Origin: Streptomyces cinerochromogenes
GTDB taxonomy: Bacteria; Actinomycetota; Actinomycetes; Streptomycetales; Streptomycetaceae
Assembly (NCBI RefSeq): GCF_014648635.1
Contig: NZ_BMRM01000021.1
Location: 62,001-126,000 of the forward strand
Direction: 5' to 3'
DNA length: 64,000 nucleotides
Shown: piece by piece, positions 18,282 through 26,905 of the stretch
Layout: the number at the start of each line of letters is the position of its first letter
Position numbering within the stretch: the stretch's first letter is position 1
Made by a program: the position numbers and the translations under genes
The notes under the pieces: model-generated
Seen by the model: the letters and a program-made list of their open reading frames with translations, nothing else
Told to the model about the DNA's origin: nothing
The model's database searches: none

Positions 18282-18992
18282 ATGACCAAGCGCGTCCTCA
18301 ACGTCGTCACCAACGTCGGCCACTACGACGACCCTTCCCACACCACTGGCCTGTGGCTCTCCGAGCTCACGCACGCCTGGCACGTCTTCGAGGAGCACGG
18401 CTACGCGCAGACGCTCGTCAGCCCGGCCGGCGGCGCGGTGCCTCTCGAGCCGCGTGCGCTGAAGTTCCCGAACTACGACAAGACCGCCAAGGCTTGGCGC
18501 GCCAACCCCGGGAAGATGGCGCTGCTCGAGAACACGGCGAGCCCTGACCAGATCGACCCATCAGAGTACGACGCGATCTACTTCACCGGCGGTCACGCGG
18601 TGATGTACGACTTCCCCGACAACGAGGGCCTGCAGCGCATCACCCGCGAGATCTACGAGCGCGGCGGCGTCGTTTCCTCGGTCTGCCATGGCTACTGCGG
18701 CCTGCTCAACACCCGGCTCTCCGACGGCTCTCACCTCATCGCCGGCCGCAAGATGACGGGGTTCGCCTGGACCGAGGAAGTCCTCGCCCGCGTCGACAAG
18801 CTGGTCCCCTACAACGCCGAGGAGCAAGCCAAGCAGCGCGGCGCGCTCTACGAGAAGGCGGCGCTGCCGTTCGTTTCCTACGTCGTGACCGACGGCAACC
18901 TCGTCACCGGCCAGAACCCGGGCTCGGCCAAGGCCACAGCGAAGAAGGTCGTCGAGGCCATCGAGGGCAACGCGTCGAAGGAGCGAGGCTGA
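18282..18992 (+). CDS. DJ-1/PfpI-family protein (Hsp31-like)
   Basis: A 236-aa protein from ATG 18282 with AAAGGAGA 10 bp upstream. Nucleophile elbow SSVCHGYCG (Cys about 142, followed by His) and the acidic YFTGGHAVMYDF stretch mark the DJ-1/PfpI superfamily. Length and N-terminal VVTNVGHYDD fit the Hsp31-like glyoxalase III/chaperone branch. It probably detoxifies alpha-oxoaldehydes or repairs glycation. It follows the aldehyde dehydrogenase by 63 bp and may share its transcript. Confidence 0.85.
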   Translation: MTKRVLNVVTNVGHYDDPSHTTGLWLSELTHAWHVFEEHGYAQTLVSPAGGAVPLEPRALKFPNYDKTAKAWRANPGKMALLENTASPDQIDPSEYDAIYFTGGHAVMYDFPDNEGLQRITREIYERGGVVSSVCHGYCGLLNTRLSDGSHLIAGRKMTGFAWTEEVLARVDKLVPYNAEEQAKQRGALYEKAALPFVSYVVTDGNLVTGQNPGSAKATAKKVVEAIEGNASKERG

Positions 18993-19278
18993 GTCGAGAC
19001 GCAGTCCTTCCGTGACAGCAGGGCTGAACGAGCACGCGAACTCGGGGCCCGAGTCGTGCATCGAACGACCTCCGCATTCTCCTCGACCACCTCCAAACAC
19101 TGCGGCCCCGCGACGTCAAAACGCCGTCCAAGCCACGGACAGCCGCGAACCGCAGGCTACGGCCGGGGCGTCAACCACCCGTCCTCGACCGTCGGCCTCG
19201 CATGACCGCCGGTGCTCCCCGGCAGACCGGTACCGCCACCGGCCTGCCGGGGGCCTCAGAGGGTCACCCTGCCATGCG

Positions 19279-19434
19279 GTGGTGACGGTCGTACGGGACT
19301 ACGCCCCGGTATCCAGCGCGGTCCCCGACGCCCGCGACCTTGTGGCCGACGTCATGCGCCAGTGGGGCCTGCATCTGGAGAACGACATGATGCTGATCGC
19401 GGACGAGATGGTCGCCACGAACTGGTTCCACAGG
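19279..19434 (+). pseudogene. anti-sigma-type HATPase fragment
   Basis: Plus frame reads VTVVRDYAPVSSAVPDARDL and VADVMRQWGLHLENDMMLIA up to DEMVATN, the N-terminal helix pair and start of the N box of RsbW/SpoIIAB-like ATPases common in Streptomyces. The ATP-binding remainder is absent: the frame enters the repeat at 19453. Truncated remnant. Confidence 0.45.
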
Positions 19435-19452
19435 CGTTCGAGCAGGCAAGAC

Positions 19453-19570
19453 GGCAGTGCGGGCACGGCTGTCCTTCGCGATCACCGAGCGCAGAGAACT
19501 CCATCATCGCGTGGCCCCGTGGCCACTCGGAGCCCCCACCACGTCCGGGGCACCTGCTGCCCGGTCGGCC
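19453..19570. repeat. diverged direct repeat, copy 1
   Basis: GGCAGTGCGG...GGCTGTCCTTCGCGATCACC... matches copy 2 at 20157-20271 over about 115 bp with roughly 70 percent identity by eye, same orientation. The copies bracket the DinB-like gene. In copy 2 the core can fold (GCGATTAC...GTGATCGC); in copy 1 the right arm is degenerate. Confidence 0.55.
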
Positions 19571-19582
19571 AGAGAAGGAAAC

Positions 19583-20110
19583 TCAGTCGCCCGTCGCCCC
19601 GTCGGTCCGCTCCCGAAGGAAGTCAGCGTGGCCGTTGTGACGAGCGTACTCCTGGATCATCAGCACGTAGACCCAGCGCAGGCTGAGGCAAACTCCGCGA
19701 GAGGACACGAAGGTCTCGTCGAGATCGTGTCCGGCCGCCGCCGCGTCACACGCGTGGACCTCGGTCCGGAACAGTCCGAAGTCTCTCTCCGCATCGGCTG
19801 CGCGCACTCCGTCGAGTCCCTCATTGCCATCGGACGGGCCGGTGAAGACATCACCGATATCCTCACCCGCAAAGCTTCGTCGGAACCACCATCGCTCCAC
19901 CTCCGCCATGTGCCGGACCAAGCCCAGGAGGGTGAGGTTCGACGGCTCTACGGTCGTCCGCGCCAATTGGGCCGGCTCAAGCCCGGCGCATTTGGCCAGC
20001 AACGTCTCCCGGTGCCAGTTCAGCCAACCCTCCAACATCTGACGCTCAGTTACGGTACCCAGGTCCCCTAGCTGCTTGGTGCGCTCGACCGGTGGTGCTG
20101 TCCATGCCAT
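19583..20110 (-). CDS. DinB-family (DUF664) protein, possible thiol transferase
   Basis: A 175-aa protein from ATG 20110 (MAWTAPPVERTKQLG). Four-helix-bundle DinB features: LNWHRETLLAKCAGL (first His region), GLVRHMAEVERWWF (His-x3-Glu-x2-Trp) and EYARHNGHADFLRE (His-x3-His-Ala-Asp), together the three-His metal site of the DinB/YfiT superfamily. In actinobacteria members include mycothiol-dependent transferases; the role here is unknown. It lies between two diverged repeats. Confidence 0.85.
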   Translation of the reverse strand: MAWTAPPVERTKQLGDLGTVTERQMLEGWLNWHRETLLAKCAGLEPAQLARTTVEPSNLTLLGLVRHMAEVERWWFRRSFAGEDIGDVFTGPSDGNEGLDGVRAADAERDFGLFRTEVHACDAAAAGHDLDETFVSSRGVCLSLRWVYVLMIQEYARHNGHADFLRERTDGATGD

Positions 20111-20156
20111 GGATACACCCTGCACTGCCCTACGGGAGGGATCAAATAGGCACTAT

Positions 20157-20271
20157 GGCAGTGCGGTCAGGCTGTCCTTTGCGATTACTGAGCGTAGAGG
20201 ACTCCGTGATCGCCTAGCCCCTGGCCGCTCGGCTGCCTCCCACCTCCGGGCCACCCTATTGCCGGTCGGTC
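20157..20271. repeat. diverged direct repeat, copy 2, with hairpin
   Basis: Starts GGCAGTGCGGTCAGGCTGTC and contains GCGATTAC (20181-20188) and GTGATCGC (20206-20213), an 8-bp arm pair with one mismatch around a 17-nt loop. It is directly upstream of the DinB-like gene and similar to 19453-19570. It could be the end of a lost insertion sequence or a REP-like element. Confidence 0.55.
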
Positions 20272-20466
20272 TGAGCCCCATCGTCTGCGCGGGTGGACCG
20301 GCCGAAACAGCCGCCGCAGCGACTGATTCTCGGCGTTCCGGTGCAGCGTCCCGGGGAGCCGCGGCTGCCTCATGAGGTGCATGACGTGTTGGCCGACGCC
20401 TCGAGGTTCGCCCCACCGGTGGGGGCCACACGGCTCGCCTGCGGTCGGCAGTACTGTCGAGCGCAG

Positions 20467-20850
20467 TCAGTCAAGCGTCGCTGTACCGGTGGCCGTAGGG
20501 TTGTCGACCAGGTAGATGTGGGTGCCGTCCGGTCGCCGGCGCAGCACGTCGGACGACACGCCGCTCATGTCGAGCGCGGTGCCGTCGGGCGAGGTCGCCT
20601 TGATGATCCACTCATCCGCCCAGGCGACGATGTCCCCGGTGGCAGGACCGGTCCAGCGATGTGCCCGCGGGTCCGGACGCACGCTCACGTAGGCGAGACC
20701 GCAGTGCGGATGTCCTCCAACCCCGGCACGTACGCACCCGGCCCGGTGACGTAGATCGAATCCGGGTCGAAGCAGACGCATTGCATGGAGAACACCGTGG
20801 CGCCGCAGCCGCTGCGGCACCCGAAGCCCTGGCCGCGGCCGGACGCCGTC
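20467..20850 (-). pseudogene. SnoaL-like/DUF4440 protein, frameshifted
   Basis: The C-terminal half reads RPDPRAHRWTGPATGDIVAW, DEWIIKATSPDGTALDMSGV and DGTHIYLVDNPTAT; the N-terminal half (CVCFDPDSIYVTGPGAYVPG LEDIRTAV) is in another frame, joined near 20690. Together they form an NTF2-like fold of the ketosteroid-isomerase/SnoaL group. The beginning is lost. This is the second broken SnoaL-like gene in the window (see 12882). Confidence 0.5.
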
Positions 20851-21125
20851 GACTTCCTATGGTGAGCCCGGCGACGCGGTCGAGTGGCGAGCACCGGACG
20901 CTGCGGCCAGGGCCAGGCCGGAGAAATCTGCATGCGCTCCCCCGGCGGCCGTTCGGTCACCGGCACCGCGCTACGTCCGTCTGCGAGGCCGGTGGCGGAC
21001 AGCTGGGCCGTCCGGGTGTGAAAGGAACCTCCCCGGCGAAGTTTCGGACCCGGTGCAGGATGCCGTCGACCGCCTGGCGACGAATCGCGCCACCCCCGCA
21101 ACGTCGAGACTGGCCAAAAAGCGGT

Positions 21126-21494
21126 TCAGACGGCGTTGCGAGCGCCCTGGTGGGCGCTGAGCGCGTCGGCAGTGCTCGGGTAGTGGGGCAGGAGGCTGTC
21201 CACTCCGGTGAGGGTGAGCATGCGCATCAGCCGGTCGGGGATGGCCGCCAGGGTCAGGGAGCCGCCGGCGTCCTGGGCGCCGTGCCAGATGCCGATCAGT
21301 GCGCTGAGCCCGGCGGAGTCGCAATAGCCCACACCGGACAGGTCCAGGATCAAGTGGTGGTGGCCCCGGCCGATCAGCTCCAGCGCGCGGCTACGCAAGC
21401 CGGGTGCGGTGTGCAGGTCGATCTCACCCGTGACGGTGGCGACCGCTGCGGGACCGGAGGTGGCGGTCAGGGTCAGCTCGATGTCGTCGGTCAT
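21126..21494 (-). CDS. STAS-domain anti-sigma factor antagonist
   Basis: A 122-aa protein from ATG 21494 with GAGGAG upstream, inside the end of the phosphatase gene. The single STAS domain contains VTGEIDLHTAP, HLILDLSGVGYCDSAGLSAL and a C-terminal helix; the Ser in CDSAGLS is the position phosphorylated by RsbW-type kinases and dephosphorylated by PP2C partners. It acts in a partner-switching cascade controlling an alternative sigma factor. It starts 4 bp after the upstream stop, which indicates coupling to the SpoIIE phosphatase. Confidence 0.9.
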   Translation of the reverse strand: MTDDIELTLTATSGPAAVATVTGEIDLHTAPGLRSRALELIGRGHHHLILDLSGVGYCDSAGLSALIGIWHGAQDAGGSLTLAAIPDRLMRMLTLTGVDSLLPHYPSTADALSAHQGARNAV

Positions 21495-21498
21495 GGTG

Positions 21499-22959
21499 TC
21501 AGTGCTCCTCGCCGGCGGGCGCGGCGGCAGTGTGTGCGGTGGATCCGGCCCCCGTCGCGGCGGCGGCCTGGTCGGGAGTGGGAACCGACAGAGCCAGCAG
21601 GGCGACGTCGTCACTCGCGCCCTCGGGCAGGGCGTGCAGCAGACCGACGGTGTCCTGGATCAACTGCGCCGCCCCACACGAGGCGGGACGAGTGGTGAGG
21701 AACGCCGTCAGGCCCTCGTCACCGAGCATGGTGCCGGTGCTGGTGTGTGCCTCGGTCAGGCCGTCGGTGTAGAGGAGCAGGGCCTGACCGGGGGCGAGGT
21801 GGAGGGTGGTGGAGGCGAAGCGGGCGCAAGGGAAGGCCCCGATGAGCATGCCGCCCTTGGGATGGACCGCTTCCACCCGCGTGTGGGTGGCGGACCCGGC
21901 TTCGGGCGGGGCGGGGCTGAGGTGGTAGGCCGGGGGGTGCCCACCGGTGGCCAGCTCCACGGTGAAGCCGCCGGCCGCGTCAGGGGTGAGGGTGGCGAAG
22001 AAAGCGGTGCAGAACCTGCTGCCCGCCCACACATCGGCCAGCAGGGCGCTGTTCAGAGCCTCAAGTACCGCGACGGGATCATCCGTGTGCTGGGCGGAGG
22101 CCCGCAGGGTGTAGCGGGCCAGAGAGGTGATGGTGGCCGCCTCGGCGCCCTTGCCGCACACGTCCCCCAGGAACAGTCCCCACTTCCCGGCGGGCAGGGG
22201 GAAGACATCGTAGAAGTCGCCGCCCACGTCGTGCGCGGACGCGGTGTGATAGTGACAGGCCAGCTCCAGGCCGGGCACTGTCGGCAGTGCCGGCGGCAAC
22301 AGAGTGCGCTGCAAGGTGGAGGCGAAGGAGGCGATCGCCGCCTTGTCCCTTTCCGCCTGCTCCCGGGCCGCCCGCTCAGCCTCGGCGGCGCGTTGCTCCT
22401 GGCGCACGGTGCGCAGCGCGGACAGGCGCAGCTCCATCTCGTCCAACACGATCGCCGCCAGATCGGTCAGGGTGGCGGTCTGGTCGGAGGTGATGGAGCG
22501 GGGCTTGGTGTCCAGGACGTTGACCGTGCCCAGCTTGTGCCCGTCCGCGGTGGCGATCGGCGCGGCGGCGTAGAACCGAACTCCCAGCGGACCGGTGACC
22601 AGCGGGTTGCCGCAGGCGACGTCGTCGAGCAGAGTGTCGGGAATCACCAGCGCATCGTCGCGCAGCACCGCGGAGCCGCACAGGCCCGGGTCCCGGCCGA
22701 TCTCGCTGACCCCGTCCAGGCCGTGCGCGGCCTTGAACCAGATCCGGTCCTCGTCCACGATCGTCACCGTCGCCACGGGGACGTCGAACAGCCGGGCTGC
22801 CAGCGCAGCCACCCGGTCGAACGCGCCGTCGGGCGGGGTGTCGAGGATGTCGTAGCGGCGCACCGCCTCCATCCGGCCGCCCTCGACGACCTCGTCGGGC
22901 ACCAGATGCAGGCGCTTGTCAGTAGCGCCGTCCTCGGATGCCGAAGCCTGCTCGGGCAT
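21499..22959 (-). CDS. GAF/PP2C-SpoIIE phosphatase
   Basis: A 486-aa protein from ATG 22959. Residues about 45-180 are a GAF sensor domain (FDVPVATVTIVDEDRIWFKA, GVRFYAAAPIATADGHKLGT). An Ala/Glu/Arg-rich coiled-coil linker (about 195-225) precedes a SpoIIE PP2C phosphatase (about 240-460) with metal ligands in GGDFYDVF, LGDVCGKGAEAA and DGLTEAH. It should dephosphorylate the STAS protein encoded next (4-bp spacing). The GAF domain probably senses a redox or small-molecule signal. Confidence 0.92.
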   Translation of the reverse strand: MPEQASASEDGATDKRLHLVPDEVVEGGRMEAVRRYDILDTPPDGAFDRVAALAARLFDVPVATVTIVDEDRIWFKAAHGLDGVSEIGRDPGLCGSAVLRDDALVIPDTLLDDVACGNPLVTGPLGVRFYAAAPIATADGHKLGTVNVLDTKPRSITSDQTATLTDLAAIVLDEMELRLSALRTVRQEQRAAEAERAAREQAERDKAAIASFASTLQRTLLPPALPTVPGLELACHYHTASAHDVGGDFYDVFPLPAGKWGLFLGDVCGKGAEAATITSLARYTLRASAQHTDDPVAVLEALNSALLADVWAGSRFCTAFFATLTPDAAGGFTVELATGGHPPAYHLSPAPPEAGSATHTRVEAVHPKGGMLIGAFPCARFASTTLHLAPGQALLLYTDGLTEAHTSTGTMLGDEGLTAFLTTRPASCGAAQLIQDTVGLLHALPEGASDDVALLALSVPTPDQAAAATGAGSTAHTAAAPAGEEH

Positions 22960-23252
22960 CGGCCCTCCACTTCCTTGACCTCCCGCAGCCACTGGGCGCG
23001 ACTCGGGCCAGCGGCAAGCCTATGCGGAACGAGTGTGCGAAGGCCATCGGGTGCCATCCGGCGGGACTCTCCCGCCTCACCCCTTGCCGGGCCCCAGCAC
23101 CGGGAGGACAGCACCGGGGCGCCGGCGACTCCCGTCCCGGCTCCGCCACCGGGCTGACGGCGGCGAGTCGCGACGGGCGCCGGCCGACGCGCAACCGGCT
23201 GAGCGGGCCCCGATCCCCGGCCGCGCCGCCCGTCCGGCCGTCCCTTCCTCCT
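22960..23252. other. intergenic, nothing recognised
   Basis: About 290 bp upstream of the phosphatase gene. I see no gene, repeat or clear promoter motif in it. Confidence 0.4.
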
Positions 23253-23675
23253 TCACACCAGCCAAGGAATACGGGCAGAGCAACCAGACGGGGATGTCAA
23301 GGGGCCGACCACGGCTAAAGCCGCGTCGTGATCTGGTGCGGACGCGGGGACGGTCCTGCGGGCCGCGCGACCCTTGGCACAACAGATGGGCGCAACCCTT
23401 GCCGTAACCCCGTGCTCCTGGTCTGGCGGGGCGACCGGTTTCGCGGCCCGGACGGCTCCGTGGGCGCGGGGGAGGTGGCGCAGCGCGGAGCGTGCCGCCG
23501 GCACGGAGGGGGCGGTCTCCCAGTAGGGGTGCCACCACAGCCGGACGGACAGGAGCAGCAGGCGGCGGCGCAGGGCGGTGGTGTCTCGGGGTCCGGGCGC
23601 GGCGACCGCTTGGTAGGTGGTGTTCCAGGCGGCTTGCGTCCGCACGAGGCCGTCGGGGAAGTCGGTCACGTCCAT
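23253..23675 (-). CDS. small conserved hypothetical protein (Streptomyces type)
   Basis: ATG at 23675 gives MDVTDFPDGLVRTQAAWNTT followed by a basic helix ALRRRLLLLSVRLWWHPYW. This N-terminal 65-residue unit is what I know as a short uncharacterised streptomycete protein; the last 60 residues after VRAAKP look less coding-like, so the true stop may have been lost by frameshift. No function assigned. Confidence 0.5.
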   Translation of the reverse strand: MDVTDFPDGLVRTQAAWNTTYQAVAAPGPRDTTALRRRLLLLSVRLWWHPYWETAPSVPAARSALRHLPRAHGAVRAAKPVAPPDQEHGVTARVAPICCAKGRAARRTVPASAPDHDAALAVVGPLTSPSGCSARIPWLV

Positions 23676-24099
23676 ACCGGTATTAGATTGCTTGTTCGGA
23701 TTCCGTGTCGCTTCGGGCACGCCCGAGCGGTCGGGTTCGCCCCGGGCATGGTCGGCCTCGTGGTCGGGCCTGTCGTCTGCGCCACGGTGGTCCCCGGCCG
23801 GCGCCCGGCGCTCCTGAATCTCCAGCCACGGGCCGCCCGACAGGTGATGCGGCGTCACTCGACAGGGTGGTTGACCCTCTCACCTCGGGGTGTTGCCGGG
23901 CTCGGTGAAGGCGCTGTGGTTGGCTCCCGCCTGGACGAGGCCGGGCCACGTCGGCGCAGGGGCGAGACCGGCGGCTGGCCGTGCTGGAGTGGTTACCCAT
24001 ACAAGGACCTCTCGAACGGCCCCCGCTCGGGGGCTCCGGCACCGGGACCGCTGGAGAAGTCGGTGCCGCAGCGCCTGGTGGCGTTCGCCCGCGACGCGG

Positions 24100-24576
24100 C
24101 CGGGGGGTGAGGAAGGGCCGGACGCGCTGTACGAGGTCGCCGGCCGGCTCATGAAGCCCTACTGCGGGGCAGCGAACCCCGCCCTGGTACGCGCCGCGCT
24201 CGAAGCCGGCGGCGACGTGCCCGCCGAGGCGGAAGGGCCGGACTCGCCAGGAGCATCGTGCACCTGGTCGCCGCGATCGGCTTCGGCGTGCAGGAGGTCG
24301 GGGCGGACGCTGGCCGAAGCGTTCGGCATGGTCGGGCTGACGGCCGAAGACTGGGCACAGATGCTGAGCGCGGCCGAGCGCGGCGAGGGGCCCGAAGTGG
24401 ACTGGGACTGCTCCAGCAACACGCGGACGCGGTGGCTCCGCAGACGGTCCGCTACCGGATGCGGCAGCTGGACGAGCTGTTCGGTGAGCTACTGCACGCC
24501 CCGGCAGCCCGCTTCGAGATCCAGCTGGCCTTACGGGCACCGGAGCTGCGCCGAGGGGGGTGGCGGGACCCTGTGA
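24100..24576 (+). pseudogene. decayed regulator with PucR/CdaR-type C-terminal HTH
   Basis: Two plus frames hold coding remnants: ALYEVAGRLMKPYCGAANPA and EAFGMVGLTAEDWAQMLSAA in one, then LQQHADAVAPQTVRYRMRQL and DELFGELLHAPAARFEIQLA in another. The second is the characteristic PucR-family C-terminal helix-turn-helix (QTVRYRxRxLxELFG). The body of the gene is missing. It may be two different gene ends fused by deletion. Confidence 0.45.
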
Positions 24577-24580
24577 TTCC

Positions 24581-24617
24581 TTGGACAGGTGTCCAGCTAT
24601 CCTGGACACCTGTCCAA
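24581..24617. promoter_or_regulatory. double TetR operator: 16-bp perfect inverted repeat, 5-bp spacer
   Basis: TTGGACAGGTGTCCAG (24581-24596), CTATC, CTGGACACCTGTCCAA (24602-24617): arms are perfect complements. Each arm is itself a near-palindrome TGGACA-GG-TGTCCA, so this is probably two operator copies for a TetR dimer pair. It lies 21 bp upstream of the DUF1304 start, whose second operon gene encodes a TetR regulator. Confidence 0.85.
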
Positions 24618-24638
24618 GAAGGGGAGGGCTCGCTGCTC

Positions 24639-25001
24639 ATGGAAATCGTGGCGAACGTGCTGGTCGGCCTGGTGGCCGTGTTGCATATGTACATCCTGGT
24701 GCTGGAGATGTTCCTGTGGCAGCGGAAGCCGGGGCGGGGGCTGCACGGGTTCGACCCGGAGACGGCCCGGGCGACCGCTCCGCTGGCCGCCAACCAGGGG
24801 CTCTACAACGGCTTCCTCGCGGCCGGGCTGGTGTGGGGGCTTCTCGCCTCCGACCCGACCGGCTTCCGGGTCCAGGTGTTCTTCCTGTCCTGTGTGGTGG
24901 TGGCGGGCGTGTTCGGCGCCACCACGGCCAACCGCCGCATCCTGTTCGCCCAGGCGCTGCCCGGCGCGCTCGCGCTGGCCGCCGTCCTCGCCGCACGATG
25001 A
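24639..25001 (+). CDS. DUF1304 membrane protein
   Basis: A 120-aa protein from ATG 24639 with GGGGAGGG upstream. It has four predicted membrane helices: an N-terminal helix with LHMYILVLEMFLW, one around NQGLYNGFLAAGLVWGLLAS, VQVFFLSCVVVAGVFGATTA and a C-terminal ALPGALALAAVLAA. H-x-YI-x4-E and NQGLYNGFLA are DUF1304 hallmarks. Function unknown in the family. First gene of an autoregulated operon with the TetR gene (ATGA overlap). Confidence 0.9.
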   Translation: MEIVANVLVGLVAVLHMYILVLEMFLWQRKPGRGLHGFDPETARATAPLAANQGLYNGFLAAGLVWGLLASDPTGFRVQVFFLSCVVVAGVFGATTANRRILFAQALPGALALAAVLAAR

Positions 25002-25561
25002 GCCGGGCGCCGCACGAGGACCCGAGGGCGGCGCGCACCCGCGCCCGGCTGCGCGCCGCCCTGCTCGCCGAGTGCGCTGAGCGACCGCCGGCGGAGGTCG
25101 CCGTGGCCGCGCTGGTGCGCCGGGCCGGGGTGGGCCGGGCCACGTTCTATGTGCACTACGACGGCATCGAGGCGCTGGCGGTCGACGCGTGCGCGGACGT
25201 CGTACGGCAGGCGGTGGACGCGCTGCACGCCTGGCGAGGGCGGCCCGATCCGGTCCACGCCCCGCCCGCGCTGCGGGAGTTCTTCACCGGTCTGGCCCCG
25301 CACGCGGCCCTGTACCGGTCGCTGCTCGCGCCGGGCGGCGGCGGGCCGCTCGGCCGGGTGCTGCACCGGGACCTGCGGGCCCGCAGCCTCGAGGAGCGCG
25401 AACTGGCCGGCGCGGCTGACGCCCCGCTGGTCGCGTCGGCGGTGGCGGCGACCTTCGCGGGTGTCCTCGCGGACTGGCTGCACGGGCTGCTAAGGGCCGC
25501 GCCGGAGGAAGCCGCGGACCAGGTCTGGCAGTTGCTGGTCGCACTGCACCGCAGCCGGTGA
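24998..25561 (+). CDS. TetR-family transcriptional regulator
   Basis: A 187-aa protein whose ATG overlaps the DUF1304 stop. HTH: VAVAALVRRAGVGRATFYVHYDG (about 35-57), the standard TetR recognition helix. The C-terminal domain is Ala/Leu rich with LRRA-type helices, ligand unknown. Translational coupling to DUF1304 and the double operator upstream indicate an autorepressed two-gene unit. Confidence 0.9.
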   Translation: MSRAPHEDPRAARTRARLRAALLAECAERPPAEVAVAALVRRAGVGRATFYVHYDGIEALAVDACADVVRQAVDALHAWRGRPDPVHAPPALREFFTGLAPHAALYRSLLAPGGGGPLGRVLHRDLRARSLEERELAGAADAPLVASAVAATFAGVLADWLHGLLRAAPEEAADQVWQLLVALHRSR

Positions 25562-25579
25562 CCGGTCACTTGCAGGCGA

Positions 25580-25810
25580 CCTCCCGCGCCGCCCGGGGCC
25601 AGGTCTCCACTCACCCTCGCCAACTCCAACCATCCCAACCACACCGTCCAGACCCGGGAGTTGCACCGCTACCTCCGCTGGCGCAACCTGAATGCCCGGC
25701 GCCCCGACGTCCTGGCCGCTCAGCGGCGCGAACGCGCCCGCGTCCGCGTCCGCGTCCGCGTCCGCAGCGAGAAGGGCATGCGCTGGGGCAGGCGGCCACT
25801 CGTCGCGTGA
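25580..25810 (+). pseudogene. possible transposase C-terminal fragment
   Basis: Plus frame ending at 25810 reads NHPNHTVQTRELHRYLRWRN, RRPDVLAAQRRERARVRVRV and SEKGMRWGRRPL. The pattern resembles the C-terminal tail of a transposase or other mobile-element protein, but I cannot name the family with certainty. A GCGTCC hexamer run (about 25738-25763) encodes the RVRVRV stretch and looks like slippage expansion. Confidence 0.3.
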
Positions 25811-25822
25811 GAGTCGGCGTGG

Positions 25823-26497
25823 TCACTGGTGGTGTGGCTGCTCGGTTTCCCAGTCGACGCGGGTCTGCGGGGTGACCGGCAGGGCTTCGAGTTCATCGTC
25901 ACCCAGGAGCCTCTCAGCAGTCTTCGCCGAGCAGCCAACGTAGGTCGACAACAGGTCATAGTCGGTCGTGACCACCCAGCTGCGATCCTGCGGCCACCAG
26001 AACTCCGGGCCGCTTTGCCCCACCACGTTCATCACCGCTTCCCTCACGGTCTCCAGGTCCGCCAGAGAAGCGCGACGAATGAGCGGCTGATCTTCGCCCC
26101 AGAGCAGGGCCGCGAGATCGTAGGCGAAGTAGACGACCTGGTCGCCGGACACCTCGCCAAGTACACCAGCCAGCGCCCGCCGACTGCTGTCGTCGAGAGC
26201 TCCGTCTTCGGCCTGCCACAGGGAGCGTCCCGAACTGCAGCCTTCATCCCGCAGCCACCAGTGGGACAGTTCAGCATGGAACGGGACGGCGGAGTCCTTG
26301 GCCCAGGCTTGCCACGTGCGGCTACGGCCCGACCCATCGGTGGCCTCGAAGCGATGAAAGATCCGCACGTATGCCTCGTACCCGGTCGGTACAAGCTCGG
26401 ACACCACGTGCCCAGGCCCAGACTCCGCGCGGCCAAGCCGGTCTCGGAGCCAAGCCAGCTCCGTACCGTCGTACGTCCATTCACGTTTCACTGCCAT
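25823..26497 (-). CDS. hypothetical protein
   Basis: About 224 aa; ATG at 26497 (MAVKREWTYDGTELAWLRDR) or 26506. Acidic, soluble, no signal peptide or membrane helix. Features: FHAELSHWWLRDEG, DQVVYFAYDLAALLWGEDQP, FWWPQDRSWVVTTDYD and a C-terminal LLGDDELEALPV. Codon use is normal for the window. I do not recognise the family; WW-rich cytosolic proteins of this size are common near streptomycete mobile regions, some as immunity-like proteins, but there is no evidence for that here. Confidence 0.65.
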   Translation of the reverse strand: MAVKREWTYDGTELAWLRDRLGRAESGPGHVVSELVPTGYEAYVRIFHRFEATDGSGRSRTWQAWAKDSAVPFHAELSHWWLRDEGCSSGRSLWQAEDGALDDSSRRALAGVLGEVSGDQVVYFAYDLAALLWGEDQPLIRRASLADLETVREAVMNVVGQSGPEFWWPQDRSWVVTTDYDLLSTYVGCSAKTAERLLGDDELEALPVTPQTRVDWETEQPHHQ

Positions 26498-26506
26498 GGC
26501 GCTCAT

Positions 26507-26905
26507 TCTCGCGTCCCCGGGATGTGCCGCCTTCGAGGTGACAGCACAGCAACCCGGTGATCGTTTCCGGTCACAGCACTAGGGTCGCAACCAGCTTGAG
26601 ACGTACAAGGTCGCTGGTGAGAAGCAGGTGACGGTCGCCCTCCGGGAGGCAGCTGGGGATCACAACGTCGATGCCTTCGCCGACGGCGACGAGCTGAGCA
26701 GCCTGACGGTCACCCTTCGGGGCGACCGAGGATCGACTTAGACCGGTTGACATGCGCCCCATGACGGCTGGCGGTCGCCCTCTGGGGCGAAGTCACGGCA
26801 AGCACCGTTGCAGTACTAGGGCTGCCGCACCATGCGCCCGTTGATAGCGGCGGGTGGAGGCCAATCCGTTCGCCCCTACTACTCAAATTTGACTACGCTG
26901 TCGGC
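26507..26905. other. intergenic region with an orphan IS end
   Basis: About 400 bp. Besides the 30-bp IS end at 26791-26820 I see only short open frames without features. Confidence 0.4.
26791..26820. repeat. orphan right end of the IS701-type element
   Basis: AGTCACGGCAAGCACCGTTG CAGTACTAGG matches the right terminal repeat at 28403-28432 in 29 of 30 positions and in the same orientation. No transposase adjoins it, so an element was lost here, leaving one end. Confidence 0.75.

Noticed and set aside
21409..23157. 582-codon plus-strand frame opposite the SpoIIE phosphatase
   Set aside because: Antisense to a gene with clear GAF and PP2C motifs; no family features of its own.
25733..25765. 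GCGTCC run as a possible CRISPR or regulatory repeat
   Set aside because: It is a simple hexamer slippage run within a coding-like remnant, with no spacers.
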